Of a stretch of 6,231 bases of DNA, positions 5,542 through 6,231 are shown one piece after another. The first letter of the stretch is position 1. Each line of letters starts with the position of its first letter. Origin of the DNA: Candidatus Thorarchaeota archaeon (lineage in GTDB: Archaea > Asgardarchaeota > Thorarchaeia > Thorarchaeales > Thorarchaeaceae); contig JAEORN010000269.1 of assembly GCA_016840825.1 (NCBI GenBank), forward strand, positions 1 through 6,231, given 5' to 3'. Below the pieces are notes generated by a model. The model saw only the letters and a program-made list of their open reading frames with translations, searched no databases and was not told where the DNA came from. The translations under genes were made by a program, and so were the position numbers.

Positions 5542-5691
5542 ATGTTCAAAAGGTATGAAAATGAGAATAGCTGTGAAACACACAGGATAACTCCTATGTG
5601 CAATCAAAATTACAAGTTCATCATATCACAGCGCCGCGGAATCCCATGTATCAGTAGTTTGGGTTCAATTGGAAACCGCCTTGTAGTATAG
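5542..5691 (+). CDS. Possible 49-residue small protein, unrecognised
   Basis: ATG 5542 to TAG 5689-5691 encodes 49 residues, rich in Arg and Asn, with three cysteines (residues 11, 20 and 36) and a C-terminal segment ISSLGSIGNRLVV. There is no membrane segment, zinc-ribbon spacing or known motif. Support comes from the well-placed GGTGAT ribosome binding site, an upstream in-frame TAG that rules out a longer gene, and its location in an otherwise empty spacer. Against it are the short length, the lack of any homology visible by eye, and codon use that is not clearly gene-like. It may be a real small protein, a leader peptide or chance. Confidence 0.3.
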   Translation: MFKRYENENSCETHRITPMCNQNYKFIISQRRGIPCISSLGSIGNRLVV

Positions 5692-5698
5692 TGGACTC

Positions 5699-5738
5699 TT
5701 ATCATTCACATGTCACATCTTCACGATTATCATTCACA
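5699..5738. repeat. 12-base direct repeat pair
   Basis: TTATCATTCACA occurs exactly at 5699-5710 and 5727-5738, so the copies start 28 bases apart and are separated by 16 bases that contain further TCACA/TTCAC fragments. It lies about 165 bases before dnaG. A repeated protein-binding site or slippage-derived duplication are both possible. Confidence 0.45.
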
Positions 5739-5892
5739 GAAGTAGGGCAATACTCTATGTATATCGCAGAGGGAATTGAACAGACCGAGGATTAGATTTG
5801 GCTCAGGCCTAGTGGGAATAGATGTTACTGGATACCCGAAAATGATACGGGAACGCGCGGCAATCACAGGAGACGTGCGTAGAAATAGGAAC

Positions 5893-5898
5893 AGGAGA
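5893..5898 (+). promoter_or_regulatory. Shine-Dalgarno site for dnaG
   Basis: AGGAGA lies just before TTG 5901-5903. The TTG is well placed to start dnaG but is out of frame with the DnaG reading frame by one missing base. The site supports translation starting here. Confidence 0.5.
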
Positions 5899-5902
5899 CT
5901 TT

Positions 5903-6231
5903 GATTCAAGTACAGCAAAGTACGTAATTAGAGCAAAGATAGAAATCGACGGTTTCGTCGAACAGCCTGATGTCGTTGGTGCTATCTTTGGACAGACAGA
6001 AGGACTATTGGGAGAGGATCTCGACCTACGAGAGCTTCAGAAGACCGGACGAATTGGCAGAATTCAGATTGTAATCAAATCACAAGGTGGCAATAGCAAG
6101 GGTGAGATAGTAATACCTGTTTCACTTAACAAGACTGCTACTGCTATACTTGCAGCATCATTAGAAACAGTTGATCGCGTTGGACCATGTACTGCAAAAG
6201 TCACTCTGTTAAAACTAGAGGACATTCGTGG
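5903..6231 (+). CDS. dnaG: Archaeal DnaG-type primase, N-terminal part (cut by window edge)
   Basis: The visible 109 residues are the conserved N-terminal domain of archaeal Dna[16 protein letters not shown] (6-20), the hallmark [20 protein letters not shown] (24-43), [11 protein letters not shown] (44-54), a [10 protein letters not shown] segment, an [14 protein letters not shown] helix, and LEDIR at the window's end. The TOPRIM catalytic domain lies beyond the right edge. Archaeal DnaG is a bacterial-primase-like protein reported with primase activity and as a stable subunit of the RNA exosome. No ATG, GTG or TTG lies in frame between the upstream stop (TGA 5843-5845) and the conserved core. 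TTG 5901 with AGGAGA would give MDSSTAKYV if one G were added after it. Either a single-base error or lesion is present, or a non-standard start is used. The family call is firm; the start is not. Confidence 0.88.

Larger units (their letters stand above)
5145..5902. other. Long spacer without a clear gene
   Basis: About 750 bases lie between the hydrolase and dnaG with no long open frame on either strand and no recognisable protein family. Visible contents are a cluster of hairpins (5156-5251), a short palindrome (5278-5288), a hairpin with a bulge (5496-5515), a 49-codon ORF with a good ribosome binding site (5542-5691) and a 12-base direct repeat (5699-5738). No tRNA, rRNA, CRISPR or insertion-sequence end was found. 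The stretch 5252-5495 shows nothing convincing besides the palindrome. Confidence 0.6.

Noticed and set aside
5673..5710. tRNA-like stretch (GCCTTGTAGTATAGTGG) resembling an acceptor and D arm, with a GGGTTCAATT T-loop-like stretch just upstream, raising the idea of a permuted tRNA
   Set aside because: The T-arm stem does not pair (the base after the loop is G rather than C, and the arms mismatch), no anticodon stem can be drawn, and no T arm follows in normal order.
5776..5904. 42-codon + strand ORF from TTG 5776 ending at TGA 5902-5904, on top of the dnaG start, with an overlapping 62-residue ORF on the - strand (5730-5918)
   Set aside because: Neither has a recognisable motif or a good ribosome binding site; each is the shadow of the other, and the - strand one starts inside the dnaG coding region.
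1..6231. Search for CRISPR arrays, insertion sequences, toxin-antitoxin pairs, phage or defence genes
   Set aside because: No regular repeats, transposase motifs, integrase or defence domains were seen. The genes are ordinary chromosomal archaeal ones.

Overview
The window reads as a stretch of archaeal chromosome. The markers are the N-terminal part of an archaeal DnaG-type primase at the right edge, a DUF1512-type membrane protein (a family known from archaea), two type II methionine aminopeptidases of the archaeal/eukaryotic kind, purine-rich Shine-Dalgarno sites complementary to the archaeal 16S tail, and TTG starts. Base composition is moderate (about 40-45% GC by eye) and the intergenic spacers are roomy. 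An Asgard-like or related mesophilic archaeon would fit, but the lineage is an inference and cannot be settled from this sequence.

Layout. (1) 1-384, + strand: a small protein with two membrane helices and a C-terminal zinc ribbon, possibly continuing off the left edge. (2) 385-974: a small gene at 556-747 whose 5' end looks frame-broken, then a spacer whose + strand can fold into a three-way-junction RNA (782-886) with a C-rich loop. (3) 984-2485, + strand: a two-gene operon made of the DUF1512 protein and a second two-helix, zinc-ribbon membrane protein; the second gene's ribosome binding site overlaps the first gene's stop codon. (4) 2482-4350, - strand: two tandem paralogous type II methionine aminopeptidases. 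The distal one converges on the operon with a 4-base overlap of stop codons. (5) 4473-5144, + strand: a UPF0173/UlaG-like metallo-beta-lactamase-fold hydrolase, divergent from the aminopeptidases, with a clear TATA box and Shine-Dalgarno site. (6) 5145-5902: about 750 bases with no convincing large gene, holding several hairpins, one 49-codon ORF with a very good ribosome binding site, and a 12-base direct repeat. (7) 5903-6231, + strand: the start of dnaG, cut by the right edge and lacking any usable in-frame start codon.

The genes do not form one pathway. Methionine aminopeptidase (N-terminal maturation of proteins) and DnaG (in archaea a primase-like protein known as an exosome component) are housekeeping functions. 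DUF1512, the zinc-ribbon membrane proteins and UPF0173 are conserved but uncharacterised. The points most worth following up are the structured RNA upstream of DUF1512, the aminopeptidase duplication with changes near the active site of one copy, and two genes (dnaG and the 556-747 gene) whose 5' ends would each be restored by adding one base.
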